From Microglena sp. YARC (lineage: Eukaryota; Chlorophyta; Chlorophyceae; Chlamydomonadales; Chlamydomonadaceae): 64,000 nucleotides of DNA. Position 1 is the first letter of the stretch. Every line of letters begins with the position of its first letter. Positions 20,993 to 31,235 of the stretch are shown piece by piece. The position numbers were made by a program, and so were the translations under genes. The stretch is taken from contig CM039462.1 of assembly GCA_022414725.1 (NCBI GenBank), positions 50,453,005 through 50,517,004 of the forward strand, given 5' to 3'. The notes beneath the pieces are model-generated. The model saw only the letters and a list, made by a program, of their open reading frames with translations. It was not told the DNA's origin and ran no database searches.

Positions 20993-21554
20993 CAACTCTG
21001 GCCTCCCCAGAACCAGACTAGGAACCCTGCTCACCACCCTCAACAATTATCCCTCTTCCCTTAGAGCCCTTAGCATCAGACCCAGACAGCCCTTACCCAT
21101 CCTCATCAGCCAGTTCACCAGCCAGTTCCCCACTCTGCTAGCTTCTGAGCACCACAAATTCCCCAGTAGACACATGCATAGCAGCCCCCCCCCCGTCTAT
21201 GGGCCACTTAACCACATCAGCAGACTGCAGAGCATGGTTCAATCCTACCCCACCATATCTACAGTAGACAGGCCTACCCTACAGTGGGCCATCAGCCTAC
21301 AAGCAGCTATGGTACAAGCTCATGCAAGAGTCCTGGCTACCTGGCCCAAAATGCTCATGCACCCCATCAGCTGTGCATACCCTGGAGGAAGAGTTATCTG
21401 TGTCAACAACCTGAGCATGCACTGGAACCCCATGGATTTCTGGTTTATCAACATGCTGGATACCCCCAGAATGTCTAAGAGGTCATTCTCCACTCTCTTA
21501 GACAAAATCCACCAGCAGCTGGATCTGGATGGATACCCAGCATCTGGTACCTAA
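20993..21554 (+). CDS. B-plus: unidentified C-terminal domain
   Basis: Continuation of the 19152 frame after the SINE. It carries TLLTTLNNYPSSLRAL, LQWAISLQAAMV, WNPMDFWFIN and LLDKIHQQL, matching B-minus 14205-15100 in order and spacing, and ends at TAA 21552-21554. No nuclease, integrase, RT or envelope motif is recognisable and there is no obvious membrane segment. Being conserved in both B elements, it is the defining feature of the family. Confidence 0.65.
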
Positions 21555-22226
21555 ATAATAACCTAGAGTTCTCTGTTTTTTTTTCTTTAGCCTTGAACAC
21601 TCTAGGATTTAGCTGTGTACTGCCTCATGTACCCATATCTGGCACTACCACGTATAAAGATATTGATTTTACTTCTTTATACTCCAATGCTTCGTGCAAC
21701 AATTGCAAACTCTAATTTAGGATGCTCCCAAATTATGGGGGGAATAGAACAGACATCTTGTCTAAATCCTTCTACCTCAAATCATGCACAATTCTCGTAA
21801 ACCAAGCAAGCTTGCAACCCTGCAGCTTCCTTCTCTCTCTCCTAGCAGCCTCTCTGCTACTAGTCTGCAGCCTATCTGCAGTTACCTCCCAGCTTCCTGG
21901 CAGCCTCCCTGCAAACTAGCCTGCAGCCTATCTGCAGTTCCCTTTTAAGCTCCCTAGCTGCTCCTTAGAACTAGCCTGCTGTACCCTTGCAGTTTTCCCT
22001 TCCAAGGCCAGTTACCTCAAATAGACTGACATTACGCTGAAGACCAGTTGCTAATTTGCCTTGCCCCCTTTAATCCTGTTCTGCGTAATTTATTATTTAC
22101 AGTTCTCATATCAGGTATTGGCAATCCTCTCAGGCCTTATCAGTCCCTACAGTATTATCTTTTTCTTATGCCCCTCAGTTAATTCCAGGAATTATTGTGA
22201 TCAAGAATACCTTGAATTGGGGGGGA
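21555..22226 (+). other. 3' untranslated region of B-plus with polypurine tract
   Basis: No open frame of note. It contains several CAGCCT/CTGCAG-rich imperfect repeats (21800-22000). The run TTGGGGGGGA ending at 22226, directly before the LTR TGTTATTG, is the expected plus-strand primer. Confidence 0.6.
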
Positions 22227-22447
22227 TGTTATTGTCCGTTGCACCGGACACTGAGTTGCATAGTGCGCACCGGATCCTGATGACTCCAGGACCCGTGTTG
22301 CCTGCCGCCAGGCCATAGGCTAGCTATGGCCTGTATATGTCTGCGGGTTCCACCAGCTGACTTCCCTTTCTATATAGCCGCACCTGTCGGCCTCTTTAAC
22401 ATCTTCTACTTCAGTCTCTTATCGTGTCACCACGCTATCAATTGAAA
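22227..22447 (+). repeat. 3' LTR of B-plus
   Basis: 221 bp, starts TGTTATTGTCCG and ends CAATTGAAA, followed immediately by the target duplication AATCT. Confidence 0.85.
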
Positions 22448-22780
22448 AATCTGGAGCATGGCGGCATATCCATCTTGGTGATATCGACGCGAAGGAGTGG
22501 GGAGAAAAAATGTGTAGGAGTAGGCAGTAGTAGATTTGAGTTGTGGGATGTAGCTCAAAATCTGGGAGTATTGTCTTGTGAGAGGAGGTTGAGAGCGGCG
22601 GAAGTTGCAAGCAACGAGGGTGAGAGAGAGTGAGGGGGGGGGGGGGGGGGGGGGGCGCAGTGTCTTGGGGTCTTGGGTTGTCTGGCGACTGTTGCTGTAT
22701 GACAGCTTCTCTGCTCAATGGAGCGTAATCAATCCGGATGCGGATGATGGTTGTGCACACAAAGGAGTTCCCGACGGGGG
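22448..22780 (-). mobile_element. B-minus 5' gag start and leader
   Basis: On the minus strand an ATG near 22485 begins MDMPPCSRFDGKG when joined across the B-plus insertion (the RF codons span the AATCT duplication). This is the native gag start of B-minus. Farther upstream is a C-run on the minus strand (G-run at 22634-22654). The 5' LTR of B-minus is not evident. Confidence 0.65.
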
Positions 22781-22913
22781 AGGTTAATGTCAGGTTGGAG
22801 AGGCTTACTCAATCCTTTCAAATGTTGAGTTCCGCCCGACAACAGTCGAAATGTCCTTTGCTCGGAATACCATTAATGCGAAAGGCCAATCTATCAGCGA
22901 AGGGACCGTAACC

Positions 22914-23045
22914 TTTTGATTCCGGAGTTATGTGCAGAGCACAGTGACGAGGGGAAGTCGAGAAGGATAAGATCTTTACAGTTAGATAAAGCATTCAGTC
23001 GATGCGCTAGGAGGAAGTACTGAGATGGCGCGGTACCATAGGGTA
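22914..23045. repeat. 132-bp dispersed repeat, copy 2
   Basis: Near-identical to 8706-8837. Its right end is followed after about 20 bases of TA-rich sequence by a MITE. Confidence 0.8.
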
Positions 23046-23063
23046 TATGTATACATATATATG

Positions 23064-23565
23064 TAGGGCTGTCAAGCTTTATACCGCCCGGTATTTATTT
23101 TACCGTGTACCGTACGATATATCGTACGGTAAAATAAGCAAACCGTACGGTATTTTTGGGATCCATCGTAAGGTAGACACGATATATCGTGTTTACCGTA
23201 CAATATATCGTGTTTGGTCCAAATCGGCTTTGGGCTTAGGCTTGCGACTCGGCAGGTCGGCGGTTCGATTCTCGTCAGAAGCACCTGAGTCTGGGTCAGG
23301 GAATTTATACCGTACGATATATCACGATATATCGTACGGTAATAGACCACGATATTACCGTTTTTTTCTATCTCCCTCCGTATTGGTCCATTTGACTTGA
23401 TTTTAAGTGTATGGACGTGTAAACGGTATTTCCTGTTATACCCCCTTGGTCTTATACTGATTTTCCCAAAAAAGGGTACACAAGTACCGTACGGTATCGA
23501 TACCGTACGGTATCTCACGATATATCGTACGGTAATTGAAATACCGTACGGTATTGACAGCCCTA
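23064..23565. mobile_element. MITE with TAGGGCTGTCAA terminal inverted repeats
   Basis: A 12-bp perfect TIR: TAGGGCTGTCAA at 23064-23075 and TTGACAGCCCTA at 23554-23565. The flanking 8-mers TATATATG and AGTATATG agree at 6 of 8 positions, consistent with an 8-bp hAT-type duplication. The interior is full of the self-complementary word ACCGTACGGT and GATATATCG, giving extensive hairpin potential. No transposase is present. A B-box-like GGCGGTTCGATTCTCG lies near 23260. Confidence 0.7.
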
Positions 23566-23708
23566 AGTATATGCAAAGCCTCGCTTGTCCAATAGTCGCA
23601 AAGCAGTTTGAATAGTCTGAAAGCAAGTTCAATACCCGCAAAGCAACTCCATTGGTGAAGAGCAACTTTGCTTCTCAACTTCTTTGGGAGTTGCTGTATC
23701 AGTTGAAT

Positions 23709-23965
23709 ATCCCCGATCCGGACTCGGAGTGGCTCAATGGTAGAGTATCCGACCTTGACCGAAGGTGATGCCTGGTTCGAACTCCGTCGGGAGCCTTTCG
23801 GTTCTCACGGTGGCCGTCAACCGTATGAAACGTGACTGGTTCTAGCCTCGTTGCCAACCTCGAGCGAGGTGAGCTTACGAACCGGTGTCGATAAAACCAC
23901 GTCCTTAGTAGGGTCAACTGTCCCCGGCAGTGTGACTTACTTGGATGTTCTAATTTTCAATTTTC
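23709..23965 (+). mobile_element. tRNA-derived SINE
   Basis: The head contains GGAGTGGCTCAATGGTAGAG (A box) and CCTGGTTCGAACTCCG (B box) about 35 bases apart, as in a pol III promoter. The acceptor and anticodon stems do not pair, so it is not a functional tRNA. The 3' end is a short ATTTTCA-type tandem. AATATC flanks both ends (near 23706 and 23966), a possible short duplication. It is unlike the SINE at 20771 beyond the promoter. Confidence 0.6.
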
Positions 23966-24119
23966 AATATCAGTAGAATGGTGCACTTTGGGAACCAGCC
24001 TGCTGTCGAAAGCTTGCCCCGGAGAGCACTTATTCGCGTAAGGGTTGCGGACTGTAGACGCGGTGTTTTCATCTGTCGTTTCCCTCCTGTCCTGTGGACT
24101 CAATCTAGGGACCTGAAGC

Positions 24120-24503
24120 CAGGGTTGTGGCGTACGGTTTTGTGTTCGCGTACGCGTACGAGTACGGTTGCGTACGGGTTTTGATTGCGTACGGTTTGCG
24201 TACGGTTTTGCTGTAACTCTCCAACCATTAGCTTTTGAAGAAACTTTCTGTCAGGGAGTTGATTTTTGGAACTAGTCAGGACCATCTATGCAGTACAAAG
24301 ATCTTGTAGGTATAGGGCCTGGACTGTGTCTTTTTATGGTCGCAGGTTTGATGCCTGCCGGTCTCCGGGCTGAAGCTTAGTTTGGTCTAGTGGCATGATT
24401 ACCTAGGAACAGCCAACCATACGCACTGTACGGCGTACGGTTTCCCCCCAAACCGTACGGCGTACGGGTTTTAGATGCGTACGGACCGTACGCCACAACC
24501 CTG
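24120..24503. mobile_element. hAT-like MITE with perfect 8-bp TSD
   Basis: The 19-bp terminal inverted repeat CAGGGTTGTGGCGTACGGT is at 24120-24138 with its complement at 24485-24503. Direct repeats CCTGAAGC flank it at 24112-24119 and 24504-24511. An 8-bp TSD and a CAGGG start are hallmarks of hAT transposons. A paralogous empty site exists at 31630-31660 (ACCTGGAGCATGTCT). The 384-bp interior has no transposase but many GCGTACGGT words and tRNA-like boxes. Confidence 0.85.
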
Positions 24504-24609
24504 CCTGAAGCATGTCCAACACAATAGCTGACTAACAAGCTCTCATCGTAGACACACGGAAAACATGTTCCACCTCCATGAGAAACAGCCCAAGGAAGAA
24601 GTCATCCGC

Positions 24610-24806
24610 TGACAGAGTTCAGGGGACGTGAGGAGACCAGGAACGAAGTGTTTAGACAACTGGACAGTTAAAAGAGCCGAGGGACGCCTCTTGAGAGAGG
24701 AGTCCTGACGGCAAACCCCAAAACCCTTAGGTTACGGGAAAGGACAGACGCGATAGGTTGCGTAGCCAATAGGCCAGGTAGAACCAATGAACAGCTAAAG
24801 CTGACA
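24610..24806 (-). repeat. 3' LTR of copia A copy 2
   Basis: On the minus strand it starts TGTCAGCTTTAGC and ends GAACTCTGTCA. It is identical to the 5' LTR. Confidence 0.93.
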
Positions 24807-25456
24807 CTCCACCTGTTCTAACTGTCAAGAAAAATTATACCTTCAAACCTTTAACAATAAACTTCGAAAAAAGAAATCTGAAACTCAAAAGCAAGCAGAA
24901 AATAAATCTAATAGAGAGAGACATCCTCAAGGGCGACACCGATACTTCCAATATCATTCTAAGATTTAACCAACCTAAATGTTCATCTAAGGAGGGGAAA
25001 GAGCGCAGAATAGTACCACACTCCACCTAACTGAAGCAAACTCTATTTACGCCAATCAGGGCTAAAAGAGGTAAAACAGTTACTCAGACCTTGCAGGCTC
25101 CATCCTTGGACCGCAGGTGTAACAATCCAAAACCAGGTGCAATTTCTACCCAAAAGAGGGGAAATCAAACAAAAATATAATAATTCCAAACAGATCTACC
25201 AGCGAGGTAGTCATGACCAGAGACTCGAGTAAAATCAACCCCCAAAATCCAGTGCGACAGGTCTATACAAACTACATACCCATTCACCATCGCTACAGGA
25301 TTGGAGTCGTACAACACTCGAGGTGAAGCAAGGGGCAGTAGACCTGAAGCAAATTAATATACTGAAATCACCGCAGGTGGGCATCGAAACCCGCGACTCC
25401 CGCAGAGAGCACTAACCTGAACTGCAGAAAAATCACTGTAAATCAATAAACCTAGG

Positions 25457-27574
25457 GAGAAGCTTGTACTTGACCAAACCAAGCATACCATTTCATACTC
25501 CAAAAAACCTTTGCGCGGAAGAGGCTTAGTGAAAGTATCAGCCAACTGCAAGGAGGTATGCACCTTAGTAACACCGATGCGCTGGCTTAGAACCAAATCC
25601 TTGATGTAGTGATGCATATATCTATGTGTTTAGCCTTGCTTTCAAGCTTGTAGTCCTCTGTCCAGGACAGAGCTACCGTGGCATCACATTTGATAGTAAT
25701 CAAGTGAACAGGCAATCCCAGTCTACCCTAAATGCTTGAGCCACTGAACTTCCCTCGCACAACCAGCCAAAGCTTGATACTCAGCTTCCCCAGTACTAAC
25801 TGCAGGGGTGATTTGTCGCTTGGATACCCAATTGACAATTCCACCAGAAGCTAGAAAAGCAAGACCAGTTTGAGATCTCCTGTCCTCCGGATCCTCACCA
25901 AAAGATGCATCACTGTAAGCAAGGAGCTCAAATTTTGGTCATGAGTGTAGGCAATACCAATATAAGTATGCTTGCGAAGGTACACCAGAACCCTCAGAGC
26001 TGCATTCCAGTGAGCCTGAGTAGGTGCTGCTGTGAATCTAGAAAGTTGACTAACAGCAAAAGCAATATCAGGTCTTGTGCACGTGGACAAGTAGATGAGG
26101 CTACCAACCAGAGATGCGTACAAAGTGTTGTTAGGTAGAACAGGACTGCCAATGGCATGAACTGTAACTGACTTAGACACCATGGGCACCTCAGACGTAG
26201 CCTTCAACTTCTCTTCCCCTGCATTAAGCTTGAAACCGCTCAACCATCCCATTAATAGCATTATGCTGACTGAGTACAATCTTCACACACCGCCCCTCAT
26301 CATCAAGGGTAACATTACAGTCCAAAGAGAGGAACTGTTCAGGTACTCCCATTTCTGTAATAACCCACCCGTTATTACGCAAGATGGTAATAAGTGCATC
26401 ATAGAGCACGAGCTCATCAACAGCAATCCAAAAGTCGTCGACATATGTCAGGACCCAGGACCACAGGCCATTAGCATCCAGGCGCACAAAAAGTGCTGGA
26501 TCAGAGAGCGTCGGTCGGAAACCTGCAAGGCGAAGAACCTGCAGGACATTGTCATGCCAAGCTCTAGGGCCTGCTTCAATCCATACAAGCTCTTCACAAT
26601 GCGACAAACCAGGGGTTTTCCATTAGGCCCAACCTTGATGAAGCCGTCAGGCTGCCTCAAGTACAATTTGAGGTTGGGATCTATCACTCCATGAAGGAAT
26701 GCAGTCTTCACATCAATTTGCCTGGAGAACATCTTACGATGAACAACACCTGCAAGTAACACCCTCAAAGTCGCTTTAGAGGTGACCGGAGCAAAAGTCT
26801 GGTCGTACTCAATACCAGGACGCTGCATGTAACCTCTAGCCACAAAACGCGCTTTGTAGCGCTCCACTCTTCCATCCTTACCCAACTTTTTAGTAAATAA
26901 CCATCTGGCAGACATAAGTCTGTACTCATCCCCAGGATGAGGCTCCAGAATCCAAGTACCATGACCCTCGAGGGAAGCGATTTCATCTCTCATTGCTAGC
27001 TGCCACTCTTCCCTCTCAGGGTTATCGAGCGCTATAGCTTGAGCATAAGAAAGCTCACACTGGATGGAGATAAAAGCAGCACCAACTGGTTCTGGTACCT
27101 CTTCTGCAGAACCATCAACAGACGGGATGGAGGGGATCGCTCCACCTCATCAGAAGTATCACCAGCAATAGAAGGAGAAGGGGAAGGAACTAAAACATCA
27201 GGAACCGTAACATCTGGCACTGAAGGGTATCGCTTCAATACCGATTCATCTAATAAACCAAACTCAGGAAACTCCCCACGCATCCTCCCACTTGATCTAA
27301 CTCCAAGAGCAGAAGGAAGAGGGGGTGGACGAGGCTCCCGAGGTGTAACCTTTGAGAGCAGTGATTGTATCACTCTCCCAGGAGGTAGCTCTGGACGTCG
27401 AACGTCCGGCGCATCTCCCACATCACCTAACCCAATCCAACCTGGGGCTGGCATGCTCATAGCAGACGCTAGAGTAGAATCACTGGCTGTATCACTAGAG
27501 TCAACATTACCTAAGTCACTAGGCAGTTGCTCATCCCGAGCAATAGGAAGCTGCAGAACCTCAGGCTCGAACAA
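25457..27574 (-). pseudogene. Copia A copy 2: hinge, reverse transcriptase, RNase H
   Basis: An acidic/Pro-rich hinge (27032-27574) precedes RT. RT has WLFTKKLGKDGRVERYKARF, RQIDVKTAFLHG, SLYGLKQA and the catalytic YVDD at 26434-26445. RNase H starts with SDASFGED-like sequence near 25900 and ends with the HHYIKDLVLSQR and TKPLP blocks. Frame changes at about 27135, 26570, 26233, 25940 and 25615 fall mainly at homopolymers whose length differs from copy 1. Confidence 0.9.
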
Positions 27575-27642
27575 TGGGTTACCACTAACAAGGAAAGGAG
27601 TCTCTACAATTTTATCTAGGCCGCTAGCTCCACCTTCTCCCC

Positions 27643-29123
27643 TTAAATCACTAACAGCCAGGACAGAGGGTGGGAGGATAGAGAATGGAAGCAGCGAGTC
27701 GGAATAATTTCCGCAGTCTTAGTGTCAGGCACAAAAACAGGGGAGACATTGGGGGCAGCAGCCTGCCGAGAACGTAGGTTCATATGGAAAACTGCTCCCA
27801 CATCTGTTTCCATCTGCCCTGAGTCCTGTAGAAGATATTCGAATGCTGCCGGTTCAGTACGCCCCTCAGTGACGGCCAAGGGAGAGCCAGAAGCAAAAGA
27901 ACTCCCATCATACACCAATTGCCCATCGACGGGCACTGGGCCAGTGCCCTCAAAAAAGGTCACGTCACGAGCCTCAATCACTTTGTGCAACTTTGGAATC
28001 CAGACCTGGTAGGCCTTCGACACCACACTATACCCCACCAGTCTACCCTGGATACTCTTAGGATCTAATTTCCCCCGCTTCTTCCCATCTAGTAGGGTTA
28101 CATAGGCTATACACCCAAAGACGCGGAGGTGGGACACCTCGGGGACGCGCTGATAGAAAAGCTCATACGGAGTCTTTCCATCTTTCGTCTTTGTGGGTAA
28201 CCGATTTCGAAGGTACGAAGCAGTCAAGAAGGCATAGGGCCAGAAACCCTTGCTCATCCCTGATTCTATCAGCATCGTACGAGCCATAGCAGCAACTACC
28301 CCATTGAACCTCTCAGCAACCCCGTTTTGCTGTGGGCAATACACGCTACTATGTTCGTACGTCGCATTTACCTCATGAAGCCAGTCAACAAACCATTTGA
28401 CCAAAAACTCTTTTGCTTGGTCCCCCCTAAGCGTTCGAAATGCTACCCCTAAAAGTTCCGCACTCCACTTCTTAATCGTAAATTGGATCTGCCATGCAGC
28501 ATCCGATTTCAGTCTAATCGGAATAACCGCACTCCACCAGAAAAATCATCAACTATGACAAGAAGATAAAGTTCCCCTCTCAACCCAGCACTGAACGGCC
28601 CCATGATATCAATATGTATCAATTCGAGCGGCGCGTGAGTATTCCTAGTACGATTTGGGTATGGTTTGCGTATGGCCTTACCCAAACAACATGCATCACA
28701 AGGGTCCTGTGAGAACTTTTGAAGTGCAGCCCTGGTAAAGTTGGGTCCGCCAGTAACAGTGCCGGAGTGCGACAACATGTGCATAGCAGGTTGACCAGGA
28801 TGGCCAAATCTGCGGCGCCATAGTTTCGCACTGTCACGACAAGTAACTGTAGGATCGCCTTGACCAGGAGTAACAGTTTCAGCAGAAAACGCCGCAGGAG
28901 AGGGTCGAACTCGCGACGCCCGCGGATGACAATCAGGGATAGGGCAGTGTACCGATTCGAAGCGGTAAACACCAGACGTGGTGGCTGAAACAGTCCAAAG
29001 AGTTCTAGACCCTCTGGTGGCAATACAACGATCTGCATCAAAACTAATGATACAACCCTGGGACTTAGCCGTAGCATTTACACTGAGAAGGTTAACAGGA
29101 CAATTAGGTATGTAGATGCACAT
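27643..29123 (-). pseudogene. Copia A copy 2: integrase
   Basis: The zinc-binding N-domain is LWRRRFGHPGQPAMH...CDACCLGKAIRKPYPN. Core: HIDIMGPFSAG and YLLVIVDDFSG carry the first two acidic residues. QQNGVAERFNGVVAAMARTM holds the catalytic Glu. The C-terminal block is PYELFYQRVPEVSHLRVFGC and VGYSVVSKAYQVW. The frame is interrupted near 28400-28540. It would insert element DNA into the host chromosome. Confidence 0.88.
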
Positions 29124-29345
29124 TGTCTATGGTAATGGGGGCCTCAAGCCACTCATTACATAGTTCAATGGTTCCAATACCAACTGCCTGCTGAACAACA
29201 CCATCTCCAAATCTAACAGAGGGGCAATTTGCCTGATATCTGATGGATTTAAAGAGGGTGACGTCCCCAGTCAAACTCCGACTAGCCCCACTGTCTAAGT
29301 ACCAGGTAGCTTCGACACAATCATCAGCCTGAGCAGGCGCCCAGG
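29100..29345 (-). pseudogene. Copia A copy 2: aspartic protease
   Basis: Active site DSGAS is encoded at 29281-29295, within TWYLDSGASRSLTGDV. The following VRFGDGVVQQAVGIGTI is the usual flap-side segment. A one-base insertion at about 29116 (ATGTGCATCT versus ATGTGCTCT in copy 1) breaks the frame before NCPVNLLSV. Role: processing of the gag-pol polyprotein. Confidence 0.85.
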
Positions 29346-29388
29346 CTGTTTCAACACTAATGAGAACGGGTAAGGGGGGGTTTGCATC

Positions 29389-30969
29389 TCACTTCTTTGC
29401 AAGTAGAGCCATCTGAGCCATCAATGCGGTATATTCAGCACGGCTGACTGGTGCAGCTCCTCCTCCACCTCGTGGTGGTGGCTTCTTCTGACCGCCACGA
29501 CCTCCACGAGCAGCACCACGAGGGCGAAGCTTCGGGAACTGCGTCCAGCAAGTTTCCGAAGCGTGTCCAGGGCGAGGGCAGTAGATGCACTGCGGCACTC
29601 CACTGCCCTGAGGTAATCCTGCAGCAGCCATTGCTGGCAAAGGGGAGGGTAGGTGAGTGGGGGTTGATTTGACCCATGGTGGGTAGTGAGGGTGATTAGA
29701 CAGCAGCCTCTGGTTGCTGTGTCTATGGACTCATAACGATATTGCACTTCAGCAAACGTGATCTGATTCTCAACAAACTCAGGACCACTGAACATGGTCA
29801 GCAAACCAGAAAATCGAGGATGAGATGCACCAGCGATCGCGATCTCAATACATTGAAATTCGGAAACTGTTGTACCCGATTTGAGTAGCATGAGTGCCAA
29901 CTTTTTCACCCTATTGAAATAGGTTGTAGGGGATTCAGAGTAGGTCATCTGAACCGCCCTCAAATCAGCTACCAGTTTCGGTCCCAATCTACGAGCATGC
30001 TGCACTGCCCACGACTCCACCTCATCATAGATCTCCTGACAAGAACCATAGTGCCTAAAGACCTCCTGTAACTCCTTGCTCATTGTGAGTAACATGTAGG
30101 AAAAAGCCTTTTCCTCATTGCTAACCCACACATCAGAGCCATCATGTAACCTGAGCCTGGCCTCAGCCCCATCTAGAGCCCTGATGGCCTCAGCATCAGA
30201 AACACGATCAGGAAAAATGAAAGTCAACAGGAGGCAGGGGCGTCCTAGAAGCCTGCTTGAGGCGCTGCAATTTTGACATCTGCTGATTCAGTTCAACTCG
30301 GTACGCCTCTACATTCCTATCCATCTCTTCCTCCGTCAACGGAATCAAATCAGGGTCACCCCTCAAATCCCACTTGAGCACTGCACTCGCGGACGTCTTA
30401 CCCGCGAGGGGATTGACCCAAGAACGCCTGGCGGCATTCTCAGCATCAATCCCCGGTTCACCTCCACCTTCTTCACCAGCAATGCCTGTCACAGAAGAGA
30501 CCTCAGACGAGTCCTCAGGGAGAGGCTCGTTCCTAGCTCGCTCCTCCAGATCGGCAGGAGTAGGCCTGCCGGAGCTTCCTGTAGGGCCGAAGGTCCTCAT
30601 TGAAACAGAGCCACCGGCAGCGAGGACTCCAGCGGTCACAGACGATGCCGAAGGTCCGGCTCCTCCAGCGTGGGCAGAGCCCCTGGGCGGAGAAATAGAG
30701 CGATGAAATGGCCGGCCAGGGTTTACCCCGCCAGCGCGTGTCCACATTGACCGCATGGTTGAAGGCGCTCCCGCTTGTTGTCGGGAGGTCGATCCAGCCG
30801 TAACACGACGTTGTAGCCACTGTGCAACTGCAGGCACAGCGCTCGGGACAACATGGTTGCCAAGGTTCGCCAAACGTAACGCAGGAATGACATTGAACAG
30901 CCACTCCTCGTAATTCTCGTAGTCGAGTTTGGCGAGGTCCTTAATCATCGACAGGTTGACTGACGACAT
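29389..30969 (-). pseudogene. Copia A copy 2: gag with CCHC knuckle
   Basis: I choose the ATG at 30969 (MSSVNLSMIKDLAKLDYENY), because the open frame upstream of it runs into the LTR. Then come NYEEWLFNVIPALRLANLG, a long Ser/Pro/Gly-rich insert, and the capsid region with FSYMLLTMSKELQEVF and YFNRVKKLALMLLKSG. The knuckle CIYCPRPGHASETC (29548-29589) and a basic GGRGGQKK tail complete it. Frame changes occur near 30215 and at 29712, where a TTT run has lost one T relative to copy 1. Structural protein of the particle. Confidence 0.85.
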
Positions 30970-31016
30970 GATGCCGAGCTCCTCAACGTCCGCAGTGGCG
31001 TACGCTTTAGCGCAAC

Positions 31017-31033
31017 TGATGAGACCTATAACC
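31017..31033 (-). promoter_or_regulatory. Primer-binding site of copia A
   Basis: Minus-strand GGTTATAGGTCTCATCA adjoins the LTR end. GGTTAT matches the complement of the AUAACC of the initiator tRNA-Met anticodon loop; the following bases match less well. It is shared in position and first six bases with copia C and D and LTR E. Confidence 0.6.
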
Positions 31034-31230
31034 TGACAGAGTTCAGGGGACGTGAGGAGACCAGGAACGAAGTGTTTAGACAACTGGACAGTTAAAAGAG
31101 CCGAGGGACGCCTCTTGAGAGAGGAGTCCTGACGGCAAACCCCAAAACCCTTAGGTTACGGGAAAGGACAGACGCGATAGGTTGCGTAGCCAATAGGCCA
31201 GGTAGAACCAATGAACAGCTAAAGCTGACA
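31034..31230 (-). repeat. 5' LTR of copia A copy 2
   Basis: Identical to 24610-24806 and directly followed (minus strand) by the GGTTATAGGTCTCATC primer-binding site. It is expected to contain the element promoter, but no clear TATA box is visible. Confidence 0.93.
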
Positions 31231-31235
31231 TCCGC

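Larger units (their letters stand above)
17639..22447 (+). mobile_element. RT-less LTR element B-plus, complete (4.8 kb)
   Basis: It is bounded by 221-bp LTRs (17639-17859 and 22227-22447) and flanked by the 5-bp duplication AATCT (17634-17638 and 22448-22452). Removing it rejoins the B-minus gag exactly in frame, proving insertion into that element. Internal order is PBS-like GGTCATAGGCCC at 17860, a leader of about 570 bp, gag, CCHC knuckle, protease, Pro/Ser-rich linker, unidentified C-terminal domain, 3' UTR, and the polypurine tract GAATTGGGGGGGA (22214-22226). There is no RT or integrase, so mobility must have been supplied in trans. The LTRs differ at roughly five positions. Confidence 0.85.
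24610..31230 (-). mobile_element. Ty1/copia family A, copy 2, complete with identical LTRs
   Basis: The 197-bp LTRs at 24610-24806 and 31034-31230 are identical by eye. The target duplication TCCGC is at 24605-24609 and 31231-31235. Order on the minus strand is 5' LTR, PBS GGTTATAGGTCTC (complement at 31021-31033), gag, CCHC, protease, integrase, RT, RNase H, polypurine AGGTGGAG (complement 24807-24814), 3' LTR. Identical LTRs imply recent insertion. The coding region nevertheless has frame breaks, largely in homopolymers. Confidence 0.95.

Noticed and set aside
23725..23800. Functional tRNA gene
   Set aside because: A and B boxes are good but the acceptor and anticodon stems do not pair, so it is a SINE head. 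The same applies at 20880-20960.
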